A DNA stretch of 64,000 bases, from NCBI GenBank assembly GCA_003534295.1, contig DPDV01000017.1, forward strand, positions 18,209 to 82,208, written 5' to 3'. Below are positions 1 through 8,388 of the stretch, piece after piece. Origin of the DNA: Clostridiales bacterium (GTDB lineage: Bacteria > Bacillota > Clostridia > TANB77 > CAG-508). Made by a program: the position numbers and the translations under genes. The stretch's first letter is position 1. The number at the start of each line of letters is the position of its first letter. Below the pieces are notes generated by a model. It searched no databases. It was not told the DNA's origin and worked only from the letters and a program-made list of their open reading frames with translations.

Positions 1-280
1 CCGAGTTTTTCTTATCTGAGCTTTTTTCAGTATAACCTAGGTTATATATTTCACCATTAATAACTACCTCTGTTGTATCTAAACTTAATTTATTTATTCT
101 TAAATTTTCTCCCTTTACAGTTAAAAGCCCTAATTCCGTTTCTAGAATAACAATTTGGTCATCGAAGCTCAATACATCTAATACTCCTGAAATACTTAAT
201 TTCTCCCTATTTTCTAAAACAATATTCTGTACCACATTGTTCATGGTATTCATACTATTTTTTCTTTCATCCATTGTCAT
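1..280 (-). CDS. yabP: Sporulation protein YabP, partial (3' end off the window)
   Basis: The frame stays open from an ATG at 280 to the window edge (93 codons visible). A GGAGGT ribosome site lies 6 nt upstream. The product has the YabP-type plan: a short polar start, a stretch reading ENREKLSISGVLDVLSFDD, then ETELGLLTVKGENLRINKLS and a VVINGEIYNLGY strand. This matches the small beta-rich YabP family, needed for spore assembly in Bacillus and usually followed by yabQ and divIC. The C-terminus and any yabQ lie outside the window. A palindromic repeat sits between lysC and this gene, ending about 13 nt before the ribosome site. Family call is confident; function is by homology only. Confidence 0.85.
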   Translation of the reverse strand, partial: MTMDERKNSMNTMNNVVQNIVLENREKLSISGVLDVLSFDDQIVILETELGLLTVKGENLRINKLSLDTTEVVINGEIYNLGYTEKSSDKKNS

Positions 281-304
281 AATACTACCTCCAATTTTGT
301 CTTT

Positions 305-372
305 TTAGTAATTTCTTCGAAGTGCAGGCGATTAAAATCGCCACTACATTTTCATAGATTACTTTACACTAT
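305..372 (-). repeat. Dispersed palindromic repeat, copy 1
   Basis: About 68 bp in the lysC-yabP gap match 52471-52540 in the same orientation, with only a handful of differences by eye. On the minus strand it runs GTGTAAAGTAATCTATG, then a perfect GGCGATT/AATCGCC stem, then AAATTACTAAAA. AGTAAT and ATTACT at the ends can pair, giving a long imperfect hairpin. Both copies lie between two same-strand genes, directly before the ribosome site of the downstream gene. Confidence 0.8.
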
Positions 373-450
373 CTTTGTCTTATAAATAATATATATTCAG
401 TACTTGTCTATTTTAGAACGATTATTATTGAGTTTTATTTTAAAATGAAG

Positions 451-483
451 ACTAAAAGAGAGACTTTATTTAGTCTCCCTTTT
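451..483 (-). terminator. Intrinsic terminator of lysC
   Basis: On the minus strand an 11-bp stem (AAAGGGAGACT / AGTCTCTCTTT, one G-U pair) with a short A/T loop begins at the lysC stop codon. It ends in TTTTAG. Confidence 0.75.
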
Positions 484-1654
484 ATATAATAATTTCTTTA
501 TGCAATTCTTTTATTAATATATCACTTTCTTTTTCCTTAGTTATTATAGATAACTTTGTTTCGTCTATTTGCACTGACAATATATTAATATTATGCTTTT
601 TAAATATCTCCAATGTTTTTTCTAAAATTTCTTTATTGTTTTTAATTCCATATCCTATAAGAGAAATCCTTGAAACCTCCGCCATTGTCCATGTTAGTGT
701 ATTCAATTCTGTTTTAAGTAAAAATTTTAATTTATTTAAGTTATTTAAATGTATTGTAAAACTAATGTCTAATTTATCTGTACTATTATCAATTATTGTG
801 TTTAAAGTAATTCCATTTTCTATTAAAATTAAACTTATATCCTTTAAGTCTTGTAAAGGACCTACTAAATTAACTAAAATCAAATTATCATTTTTTACTA
901 TACTTTTAACATTACTCTCTTCTATTTTTTCATTTATGATTGTTCCTATATTTTCATTAAATGTTGACTTTGTTTCTATCAGCACATTATATTTTTCTGC
1001 AATTTCAACACATCTATTGTGAAGTACCTTAGCACCTTCGTCTGACAAATTAACCATTTCAATATAAGAAAGTTCTGGTATTTTTTTTGCATCAGATATT
1101 TTATTAGGATCTGCAGAATAAACACCGTCTACATCTGAAAAAATGTAACAATGATTAGCGTTTATGGCAGCTGCTATCGCCACTGCTGTTGTGTCTGAAC
1201 CACCTCTTCCCAATGTTGATATGTCATTTCTTTCATTTATCCCTTGAAATCCAGCTATTATTACTATTCGATTATTTTCTAACTCCTCTTCTATTCTGGT
1301 AGTATTTATATTTGATATTCTAGCTTCTTGAATTTTATTATCTGTGTGTATGCCAGCCTGCCATCCTGTCAAAGAAATTGAATCATAACCCAATTCATTT
1401 AATAATATAGCTAATTTAGACATTGACATTTGTTCACCTGAACTTAAAAGGACATCCATTTCTCTTTCGTTAGGTATACTTGAAAGCTCATTTGCTTCTT
1501 TTATTAATTTATCTGTTGTTTTCCCTTGTGCTGAAACCACTACTACTATTCTATTTTTTCTTTTATAAAATTCAATAATTTTATTTGCTACAGTATTTAA
1601 TTTATCATTGTCTGCTAATGAACTTCCTCCAAATTTTAATACTATTGTGTCCAT
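482..1654 (-). CDS. lysC: Aspartate kinase
   Basis: Aspartokinase phosphorylates aspartate, the first step towards lysine, threonine, methionine and diaminopimelate; in a spore former this pathway also supplies dipicolinate. The kinase core shows the N-terminal KFGGSS motif, VVSAQGKTTDKL, and the GRGGSDTTAVAIAAAI substrate segment near the middle. Two C-terminal ACT-type regulatory repeats follow (segments beginning NLILVNLVG and RISLIGYG). At about 390 aa it has the normal length of a monofunctional enzyme. I choose ATG at 1654, which has AAAGGTG 9 nt upstream, over an upstream GTG at 1666 that would sit on the ribosome site. No lysine riboswitch fits in the 94 bp after prfB. A terminator follows at once. 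Confidence 0.93.
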   Translation of the reverse strand: MDTIVLKFGGSSLADNDKLNTVANKIIEFYKRKNRIVVVVSAQGKTTDKLIKEANELSSIPNEREMDVLLSSGEQMSMSKLAILLNELGYDSISLTGWQAGIHTDNKIQEARISNINTTRIEEELENNRIVIIAGFQGINERNDISTLGRGGSDTTAVAIAAAINANHCYIFSDVDGVYSADPNKISDAKKIPELSYIEMVNLSDEGAKVLHNRCVEIAEKYNVLIETKSTFNENIGTIINEKIEESNVKSIVKNDNLILVNLVGPLQDLKDISLILIENGITLNTIIDNSTDKLDISFTIHLNNLNKLKFLLKTELNTLTWTMAEVSRISLIGYGIKNNKEILEKTLEIFKKHNINILSVQIDETKLSIITKEKESDILIKELHKEIII

Positions 1655-1748
1655 ATTCACCTGCACCTTTTAATAATATATATAAGCCTAAGCCGAATAG
1701 GCTCTATATTATATAATATTATTAAATAGGAATTTGGTTACTGCATTG

Positions 1749-2850
1749 TTATTTATTATTTCTTAAATATGCATTTATAAAGCCATTTAAGTCACCATCC
1801 ATTACAGCTTGAACATTACCAACTTCGTAATTCGTTCTATGATCTTTTACTAAAGTGTATGGGCAAAACACATAAGAACGTATTTGACTTCCCCAAGCTA
1901 TCTCCATCTGGTTACCCTTTAAATCTTCTATTTTTTCTTTATTTTCCTTTTCTTTCAAGTTTAATAATTTAGATTTTAGCATTTTCATTGCAGTTTCTTT
2001 ATTTTGAATTTGGGATCTTTCAGTTTGGCATGCTACAACTATGTTTGTTGGAATATGAGTTATTCTTACAGCAGATGATGTTTTATTTATATGTTGTCCA
2101 CCTGCTCCAGAGGCTCTATATGTGTCTATTCTTAAATCATCTGAATTAATTTCTATTTCTATGTCATCAGTAATTTCAGGTAGCACTTCCACAGAAGCAA
2201 AAGATGTGTGCCTTCTTCCTCCAGAATCAAATGGTGATATTCTAACTAATCTATGAACTCCCATTTCTCCTTTTAAATAGCCATAAGCATATTCTCCTGA
2301 GACTAAAAAAGTTACACTTTTTATGCCAGCTTCATCTCCTTCCAGAAAGTCTAATTCTTTAACTTCGTATCCATTATCTTGAGCCCATCTAGTATACATT
2401 CTGTATAACATTTGTGTCCAGTCTTGTGACTCTGTACCACCTGCGCCAGGATGAAGTGTAATAATGGCATTATTTGTGTCATACTTTCCAGAAAGTAATG
2501 TATTTATCTCCAAACTTGTAATTTCATTTTCAATTTTTGTTGTATTTTTTATTAATTCTCTAGCAAGTTCATCATCTGATTCTAGTTTTAATAAGTCACT
2601 TAAGTCTTTCAAATTGTCAAATTCTGATTTTAAATTATTATATTTTTCTATCTTTGACTTTATGTTAAACATTTCTCTTAAAACACTTGAATTGTCTTTA
2701 TTATCTGTCCAGAAAGAATCTTCTAGAGTCTTTTTTTCCAAAAAAATTAATCGTTGTTTTAACGTATCAATGTCAAAGTGAATCACCTAATTGTTCTAAT
2801 CTTTTGTCTAATGTATCTATTAATTTATAATTTTCATCTAAATCTATCAT
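1749..2850 (-). CDS. prfB: Peptide chain release factor 2 (programmed +1 frameshift)
   Basis: RF2 recognises UGA and UAA stop codons and releases the nascent protein. The gene is in two frames: 25 codons from ATG 2850 run to CTT then an in-frame TGA at 2775-2773. A +1 shift continues with GAC in the frame that ends at 1749, giving about 366 aa. The downstream part has the RF2-specific SPF tripeptide (VRISPFDSGGRRHTSF) and the catalytic GGQ loop (RASGAGGQHINKTSSAV). The stop at codon 26 and the CTTTGAC slip site match the classic bacterial arrangement. A GTG at 2786 opens the second frame but is not the biological start. AAGGA lies upstream of ATG 2850. Confidence 0.95.
2772..2788 (-). promoter_or_regulatory. 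prfB programmed frameshift site
   Basis: The minus strand reads AGGTGATTCACTTTGAC: an anti-ribosomal Shine-Dalgarno-like AGGTGA, four bases, then CTT TGA C. In known prfB genes a slow UGA and the SD-like element promote a +1 slip on CUU, so RF2 autoregulates its own synthesis. Confidence 0.92.
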
Positions 2851-2871
2851 CAAATCACATCCTTTTTTAAA

Positions 2872-3945
2872 TCACTTTCCGTTATAATAGTCATAATCTC
2901 CTCGTGAAAGAGCCGAATAAGGTATAAACGGACCTCTTTTATCTTTCTCTTCTTCTCTTTGAAATTCTCGTATTATTCTTTGATCTCTATCAACCAAATA
3001 CTCTTTGCCATTTATATTAACAATTAAACATCTTATATATCTTGTTGATTCTCTGTGACTATCTTCTCCATCTATTCTTTTCCATATCTTACGTCTTGTT
3101 TCGCTACCCAGTTTAATATCTATAATCTCTTTCATATACTCAAATATGCCTTGTGAATCAAGATTATATTCTTCTAGTATATGCATTACTTCTTTTAAAA
3201 ATAGCACATGTTCATCTTCTTTGTCTGTATTATTCATATTAGCCATGTTCATCCTTTTAGTTTCAACATCTTCTATTGCATATTCACTTCTTCCATCATT
3301 AAATTGGGTAAGAACATTTGCAAACTTTTCATTAGTATCTTCTAGAATTGTTATTCCCTTTGCAGTTAATCCAGTTTTTATTCTAGTTAGGTCTTTTATA
3401 TAAAAGAAATCATCCGTATCCAATGTTACACTATACTCATCAGAAGCTAATCCTACTAAATAATGTGTAAGATCTTTGTTCCAAAGAATACATACATTAA
3501 AATTTTCTTTTTCTTCAAACAATTGCATTATAGCTACTGCAAGATATCTTGAAAGTTCGAAACATATCCTTCTGTTATGTGTTTTTCTATTTCTTTCCCA
3601 ATCTTGATTAACATCTCTTCCATACCAATCTGGAAGGCAAAAGACATCATCATCAACTTTTTTTATATATGATATTAAGTTATCATCATATACATAATCT
3701 TTGCATATCTTTTCAAATATCATTAAAACTCTCATTTCATCGCTTAAATTTTTCTGTTTAAGAAGGATTTCTACATATTCTTGTAAGCCATCTTCTAACT
3801 TCCAGTTTCCTTTGTCATATTCTATTCCTAATGCATTATTAAAATTAATTTTTTCTCCTGGTGGCAATATAATTGTATGTTTTTTATGAAAATGCTTACT
3901 TGCTAATGCGTTTAATTTAATCAATTTATCTATATCTATTTTCAT
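2872..3945 (-). CDS. Transglutaminase-like protein, paralogue A
   Basis: A protein of about 357 aa with no family name I recognise. It is clearly paralogous to the next gene upstream. Both share a segment ending YVYDDN, a DWYGR motif, and then HNRRICFE, THYLVGL and TLDTDDF. Counted from ATG 3945 these place Cys128, His161 and Asp176, spacings of 33 and 15 residues, as in the transglutaminase-like (papain-fold) superfamily. A conserved block DLTRIKTGLTAKGI follows. No signal peptide or membrane segment is visible, so it is probably cytosolic. ATG 3945 is preferred because AAGGGG lies 6 nt upstream; an upstream in-frame ATG at 3960 has no site. Last gene of a three-gene operon. Substrate unknown. 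Confidence 0.75.
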   Translation of the reverse strand: MKIDIDKLIKLNALASKHFHKKHTIILPPGEKINFNNALGIEYDKGNWKLEDGLQEYVEILLKQKNLSDEMRVLMIFEKICKDYVYDDNLISYIKKVDDDVFCLPDWYGRDVNQDWERNRKTHNRRICFELSRYLAVAIMQLFEEKENFNVCILWNKDLTHYLVGLASDEYSVTLDTDDFFYIKDLTRIKTGLTAKGITILEDTNEKFANVLTQFNDGRSEYAIEDVETKRMNMANMNNTDKEDEHVLFLKEVMHILEEYNLDSQGIFEYMKEIIDIKLGSETRRKIWKRIDGEDSHRESTRYIRCLIVNINGKEYLVDRDQRIIREFQREEEKDKRGPFIPYSALSRGDYDYYNGK

Positions 3946-3971
3946 CTTATTCCCCTTCATATTTTAATACA

Positions 3972-4985
3972 TTATCCACCATAGTAAGGATACTCATTTT
4001 CTTCTGGATTAAAAGTAAATAATTCTTTATCCAAATTATCTTTGTTGATAATACTCAATGTTTTACAAATGCTGTCCGCTATATAAGTTTGATCATTATA
4101 GTCAAATGTTAAACATCTAGTGTATCTCTTTTCTCCATCTTCATTGATTTTTTTCCAAACCTTTTCTGTTTCAATCTTTTTTGCTTCTATTATCAATTTC
4201 ATGTATTCATAAAATCCCTGCGTATCAACATTATATTTATTTAAAATTAATATAATTTCATTTAAGTAAGTAATAAAATCTTTTTTATCTGATTCACTTG
4301 ATAATGCTTCAATCTCTGCCAATTCATTTTTTCTGCCAACATTAAATTTGTTAATAGCATCTTTAAATTTTCCAGAATTGTCTCTCAATATTCTTATTCC
4401 TTTTATTGTTAATCCTAATTTTAGTCTAGTAAGATCTTTTATACTATTAAAGTCGTCTAAATCTAGAATCACACTGTACTCTGGCCCGGTTAATCCTACA
4501 ACGTAATGCAAGTTTTCTTTATCTCCTAACATAAAAACATCTAAATTATTATTATCATCTAAAAGTTCTTTTATTGCTTTTGCATAAACTCTTGCAAATT
4601 CATAGCATACTCTTCTATTATGATTTTGTCTATTGTCTTTCCATTCATTACCCACTATTCTTCCATACCAATCTACAGCTATATATTTTATATTATTAGG
4701 ATCTGACAAATCCTTTCTGAAAAAAAATAACACATTATCATCATAAACATAATTTAAGCAAATGTATTCATATAATTTTAAGATTTTTTCTTCTAGTGTG
4801 CTAGACTTTTTATTTAGCAGTTCATTCACTTTTTTTTCTATTGGTTGCTCAACTGTCCATTTAACGCTGTCATACTCAACCCAGTCTTCATCTAAATCTT
4901 CCTTAGATTCAATAATAATTTTATAGTTGTCATCTAAGCTTTCTTTTACTTCTTCATAAAATCTTCTTATATTTTCATTATTCAT
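3972..4985 (-). CDS. Transglutaminase-like protein, paralogue B
   Basis: About 337 aa, paralogous to the gene 26 nt downstream. The candidate triad is Cys127 (in HNRRVCYEF), His160 (in NLHYVVGL) and Asp175 (in VILDLDDF), with the same 33/15 spacing. The shared blocks YVYDDN, DWYGR and DLTRLKLGLTIKGI are also present. The C-terminal third contains a VDTQGFYEYMK stretch and a final YTRCLTFDYN-type beta segment also seen in the sister protein. ATG 4985 has AAAGGAAG about 7 nt upstream; in-frame ATGs at 5027 and 5003 lack such sites. The two copies have diverged widely outside the triad, which suggests an old duplication with both kept under selection. Function unknown. Confidence 0.75.
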   Translation of the reverse strand: MNNENIRRFYEEVKESLDDNYKIIIESKEDLDEDWVEYDSVKWTVEQPIEKKVNELLNKKSSTLEEKILKLYEYICLNYVYDDNVLFFFRKDLSDPNNIKYIAVDWYGRIVGNEWKDNRQNHNRRVCYEFARVYAKAIKELLDDNNNLDVFMLGDKENLHYVVGLTGPEYSVILDLDDFNSIKDLTRLKLGLTIKGIRILRDNSGKFKDAINKFNVGRKNELAEIEALSSESDKKDFITYLNEIILILNKYNVDTQGFYEYMKLIIEAKKIETEKVWKKINEDGEKRYTRCLTFDYNDQTYIADSICKTLSIINKDNLDKELFTFNPEENEYPYYGG

Positions 4986-5023
4986 ATTTGTTCTTCCTTT
5001 CATATTTATTTTTAAATATATCA

Positions 5024-5329
5024 TCATAACCGATTCGTAGCATACCTAATAATAATATTATTATCATCCTCTTTTATTTTTCCCTTGTTAAGTAGTTCAT
5101 AGAATATTTTTTGAGATACTAATTTTTTATATGTATTTTCTAATTGTTCCTTCTTTACTCCAACTGCACTTAAAATCTCATAAGCTCTTTGTGGGCTTAC
5201 CCTAAAAAAAAGAGCTTCATCCTTTAAATATTCTTTTATCTTTAAATTAATACTACAATCAACTTTTTTACTTTTTAAAACGTTTATTGTAGCCTCATTC
5301 ATTATGGTGATAACGCTAAATTCATTCAT
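5024..5329 (-). CDS. Small protein heading the transglutaminase-like operon
   Basis: A 101-aa charged protein that I do not recognise. AAAGGAG lies 9 nt before ATG 5329. It appears mostly helical, with a central SPQRAYEILSAVGVKKEQLENTYKKL segment and a short C-terminal strand (NNIIIRYATNRL). It has no membrane segment or cysteine cluster. Its stop is 38 nt before the chosen start of paralogue B, and all three genes read the same way with no terminator between, so they are probably co-transcribed. A partner or adaptor role for the two transglutaminase-like proteins is inference only. Confidence 0.6.
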   Translation of the reverse strand: MNEFSVITIMNEATINVLKSKKVDCSINLKIKEYLKDEALFFRVSPQRAYEILSAVGVKKEQLENTYKKLVSQKIFYELLNKGKIKEDDNNIIIRYATNRL

Positions 5330-5416
5330 TCGCTTGTTCTCCTTTGAATTCTACTTTTTACACTATTTTACAATATTTTCTTCCTTATATCAATACTTCC
5401 TTATAAAAAAGAGTAT

Positions 5417-5444
5417 TTGCTTTTTTATATTTTTACTGTATAAT
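5417..5444 (+). promoter_or_regulatory. Promoter of the Xer-like recombinase
   Basis: TTGCTT at 5417-5422 and a perfect TATAAT at 5439-5444, 16 nt apart, about 35 bp before the gene start. It lies in the 148-bp divergent gap shared with the transglutaminase-like operon. Confidence 0.65.
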
Positions 5445-5477
5445 ATCATTAGTTTATATACTGGAGTGTGAAATAAT

Positions 5478-6455
5478 ATGATAGATAGAGAACAAAATCC
5501 AGAATTTATTAATTCGTTTTTGGATTATTCAATAACAATATTAAATAAATCTCCTAACTCTATAAAGGAATACAATTATGACTTAGCTATGTTTTTTAAA
5601 TATATGAAAATACACTTTCATCTAACTAATGAAAGTGATTTTACCCAAATTGATATTAAGGATTTCCCATTAGAAAAAGTAAAGGACATTAAACTAGATG
5701 ATATTCATTCTTTTATTGCATACCTAGCTACAAATTTAAAATCTAAAGCAGCTACACGTGCAAGAAAAATATCTACCATACGAATATTTTTTAATTATTT
5801 GACCAACAAAGCTCATATACTAGAAATAAATCCTGCTCAGACACTGGAAACCCCAAAGCAAGATAAGCGCATACCTAAGTATCTTTCTCTTGACGACAGT
5901 AAAAAGCTTTTAAATATAACTGCTTCAGAAGAAAATCGCAATAAAGAAAGAGATTATGCTATTATAACTTTATTTTTAAATTGTGGCATGCGTTTGTCAG
6001 AGTTAGTTGGAATAAATATTAAAGATATAGATTTTAATGAATGTAAACTTAATGTTATTGGAAAAGGAAACAAAGAACGAACTATATATTTGAATAAAGC
6101 CTGTATGAACGCAATAGATGGCTATTTAAATATAAGACCTAAGGAAAAAATACAATATAATTCTAAAGATGCTTTATTTTTAAGTGAGCGTAGAGAAAGG
6201 ATTAGCAACAGAACTGTTCAATATATAGTAAAACAGGAACTGCTAAAAGCTGGGTTAGATATAAATAAATATTCTGTTCATAAATTAAGACATACAGCTG
6301 CTACCTTGATGTATAAATATGGAAATGTAGATATAAGAGCTTTACAAGAATTGCTAGGACATGCTAGCATATCTACAACAGAAATATATACCCATGTAGA
6401 TAACGAGCAAGTTCGAAATGCTGTGGAAAGCAATCCTTTAAGTAATTTTAATTAA
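5478..6455 (+). CDS. Tyrosine recombinase, XerC/XerD type
   Basis: A site-specific recombinase of 325 aa. An N-terminal SAM-like core-binding domain spans roughly residues 10-115 and the catalytic domain residues 135-325. All catalytic positions are visible: Arg172 (CGMRLSEL), Lys196 (GKGNKER), His268 and Arg271 (HKLRH), His295 (LLGHASIST) and nucleophile Tyr304 (TEIYTH). Length and plan fit Xer proteins that resolve chromosome dimers at dif. GGAGTG precedes the ATG. It stands alone, is convergent with dpaB through a shared terminator, and has no phage or integron neighbours, so a housekeeping Xer role is more likely than an integrase. Its dif site is not in this window as far as I can see. 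Confidence 0.88.
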   Translation: MIDREQNPEFINSFLDYSITILNKSPNSIKEYNYDLAMFFKYMKIHFHLTNESDFTQIDIKDFPLEKVKDIKLDDIHSFIAYLATNLKSKAATRARKISTIRIFFNYLTNKAHILEINPAQTLETPKQDKRIPKYLSLDDSKKLLNITASEENRNKERDYAIITLFLNCGMRLSELVGINIKDIDFNECKLNVIGKGNKERTIYLNKACMNAIDGYLNIRPKEKIQYNSKDALFLSERRERISNRTVQYIVKQELLKAGLDINKYSVHKLRHTAATLMYKYGNVDIRALQELLGHASISTTEIYTHVDNEQVRNAVESNPLSNFN

Positions 6456-6456
6456 T

Positions 6457-6494
6457 ATATCAAGGTGTTTGCATAATAGCAGACACCTTGATAT
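6457..6494. terminator. Bidirectional terminator between xer and dpaB
   Basis: A long near-perfect hairpin ATATCAAGGTGTTTGC / GCAGACACCTTGATAT with a 6-nt loop sits between convergent genes. It has T-rich flanks on the plus side. Confidence 0.88.
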
Positions 6495-6498
6495 TTGT

Positions 6499-7077
6499 TT
6501 AAATTAGTATAGGTTGAACCTGCTCTTTCTCAAGAGCTTTTTCTAATGTAGGAATTATATATTTAGGATCAAAAACTAACGAACGTGGTTTGGTTATTGG
6601 ATTATCTTGTCTAAATGGGACAAAAAAATAATTATTTCTATTAAGTAATTTTCCTATATTTTCTGCACTTCCAGCTAATCCATCATTTGTAGAAATAGCT
6701 ATTACTACAGGATTATTATTTCTTAAATGAGATTTTGTTGCCATTGTTCCTACATCATCTGTTATTCCGTTGGCCAACTTTCCAATTGTATTCCCAGTTG
6801 CTGGTGCAATTATTAGTATATCAGTTAATCCTTTGGGTCCAATTGGTTCTGCTCCTTGTATTGTGTGTATTATTTCTTTGTTTGTTATTTCTTCAATCTC
6901 TTTTATAAACTCTTGTGCGGTTCCAAATTTTGTGTCCATATTATATGCATTTCTAGACATTATTGGAATTACTATTCCTCCTTCTTCAACAATTTTCTTA
7001 ATTTGAGGGATAGTATGTTTAAATGTACAAAAAGAACCTGTTAGTACAAATCCAATTCTTTTATCTTTAATTTTCAA
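6499..7077 (-). CDS. dpaB: Dipicolinate synthase subunit B (SpoVFB)
   Basis: DpaB is the flavoprotein-like subunit of dipicolinate synthase, which makes the spore-core chelator dipicolinic acid in the mother cell. The 192-aa product starts with a Rossmann-like IGFVLTGSFCTFKHTIPQI, then IVPIMSRNAY-like and ILIIAPATGNTIGKLANGITD segments and AISTNDGLAGSAENIGKLLN, all typical of SpoVFB. The start is TTG 7077 with GGGGTGAT upstream. The usual partner dpaA is absent: the upstream neighbour is ackA and the downstream one is the convergent recombinase. The ribosome site lies inside a large inverted repeat (7083-7143), which may regulate translation. Confidence 0.9.
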   Translation of the reverse strand: MKIKDKRIGFVLTGSFCTFKHTIPQIKKIVEEGGIVIPIMSRNAYNMDTKFGTAQEFIKEIEEITNKEIIHTIQGAEPIGPKGLTDILIIAPATGNTIGKLANGITDDVGTMATKSHLRNNNPVVIAISTNDGLAGSAENIGKLLNRNNYFFVPFRQDNPITKPRSLVFDPKYIIPTLEKALEKEQVQPILI

Positions 7078-7082
7078 AAAAT

Positions 7083-7143
7083 CACCCCACTCTCTAATTT
7101 CAAATTACTATATAATATGAAATTATGTAAATAGAGTGAGGTG
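7083..7143 (-). promoter_or_regulatory. Inverted repeat sequestering the dpaB ribosome site
   Basis: CACCCCACTCT (from 7083) pairs with AGAGTGAGGTG (7133-7143), and TAATTTCA (7095-7102) with TGAAATTA (7119-7126). On the minus-strand transcript the 3' arm contains the GGGGTGAT ribosome site of dpaB. It could be a translational switch, or an ackA terminator whose U-run is the ATTTTTTG that leads into the dpaB start. Confidence 0.6.
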
Positions 7144-7178
7144 TTAATTAATTATTTTATATAATAAAATCAGTTATA

Positions 7179-8372
7179 TTATTTTGTAACAAGTTCCTTT
7201 GTATCTCTCGCAATCATTAATTCTTCGTTTGTAGGTATAACAAATACTTTCACTTTAGAATCCGGTGTAGAGATTTCTATTTCTTTTCCTCTACAGTTGT
7301 TAGCTTCTGTATTTATTTTGACTCCTAAGAATTCCAGATAAGCACAAACCTTTTCTCTTACATCTATTCCGTTTTCTCCAACTCCTCCTGCAAATGTTAT
7401 TACATCAACACCATTCATTTGAGCAGCAAATCTTCCTATATATCCTACAACTTGGTAGATAAAATTATCTATTGCAAGTTCTGCTCTTTTATTTCCATTT
7501 AGTATTTCTTTTTCTATATCTCTATCGTCGGCACTTATTCCAGACAATCCTAATTTTCCAGATTTTTTATTTAATATATTATCCATTTCTTTAGCTGATA
7601 ATCCTTCTTTTTCCATTAGAAATGTTACTATTGATGGATCTATGTCTCCAGAACGTGACCCCATTGGTACACCTGCTAAAGGTGTTAATCCCATTGAAGT
7701 ATCTACAGATTTTCCATTTTTTACTGCACAAAGGCTTGCTCCTTGTCCCAGGTGACAAGTAATTATTTTTAAATCTTCTATTGGTTTGTTTACTATTTCT
7801 GCGACTCTATTAGATACAAATCTATGAGAGGTTCCATGGAATCCATATTTACGAATTTTATATTTCTCATAATATTCATATGGTATTGCATACATATATG
7901 CTTTAGGATCTAATGTTTGATGAAATGCTGTATCAAATACACCTACCATTGGAACATTTGGTAATGCTTTTTTGCAAGCTTCTATTCCTGTTATTCCAGC
8001 AGGATTATGTAGTGGAGCTAAAGGAATGCACTCTTTGATAGCATTAATAACCTCATCTGTTATAACAACAGAACCACTAAATTTCTCTCCTCCATGAACA
8101 ACTCTATGTCCAACTGCATTTATTTCTTTTAGATCAGAAATAACTCCATATTCTTTATCTAATAATTGTTCCAAAAGTAAATTCATTGCTTCCTCATGGT
8201 TTGCTATTTCTTTTTCTATTCTGTGTTTTTCTCCATTTACTGTATGTGTTAAAAAAGATCCTCCTAATCCTATTCTCTCTAAATATCCCTTTGCCATAAC
8301 TTCTTCTGTTTCCATATCAATTAATTGATATTTTAATGATGAACTCCCACAATTTACTACTAAGATTTTCAT
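7179..8372 (-). CDS. ackA: Acetate kinase
   Basis: AckA converts acetyl phosphate and ADP to acetate and ATP, the energy-yielding last step of acetate fermentation. The protein of about 397 aa begins [17 protein letters not shown], the ASKHA phosphate-binding signature. It also has [32 protein letters not shown], a [11 protein letters not shown] segment and GGVGENG. ATG 8372 is chosen because AAGGATG precedes it and family proteins begin here; an in-frame TTG farther upstream would add 22 residues overlapping pta. It follows pta by 16 nt in one operon. Confidence 0.95.
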   Translation of the reverse strand: MKILVVNCGSSSLKYQLIDMETEEVMAKGYLERIGLGGSFLTHTVNGEKHRIEKEIANHEEAMNLLLEQLLDKEYGVISDLKEINAVGHRVVHGGEKFSGSVVITDEVINAIKECIPLAPLHNPAGITGIEACKKALPNVPMVGVFDTAFHQTLDPKAYMYAIPYEYYEKYKIRKYGFHGTSHRFVSNRVAEIVNKPIEDLKIITCHLGQGASLCAVKNGKSVDTSMGLTPLAGVPMGSRSGDIDPSIVTFLMEKEGLSAKEMDNILNKKSGKLGLSGISADDRDIEKEILNGNKRAELAIDNFIYQVVGYIGRFAAQMNGVDVITFAGGVGENGIDVREKVCAYLEFLGVKINTEANNCRGKEIEISTPDSKVKVFVIPTNEELMIARDTKELVTK

Positions 8373-8388
8373 TTTACATCCTTCTTTC

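Noticed and set aside
1655..1748. Possible lysine riboswitch before lysC
   Set aside because: The gap is only 94 bp and shows just a 6-bp hairpin (AGCCTA/TAGGCT); far too short for the aptamer.
5478..6455. Phage or integron integrase
   Set aside because: No attachment repeats, phage genes or cassette array next to it; it is single, convergent with a core sporulation gene, and fits Xer length.
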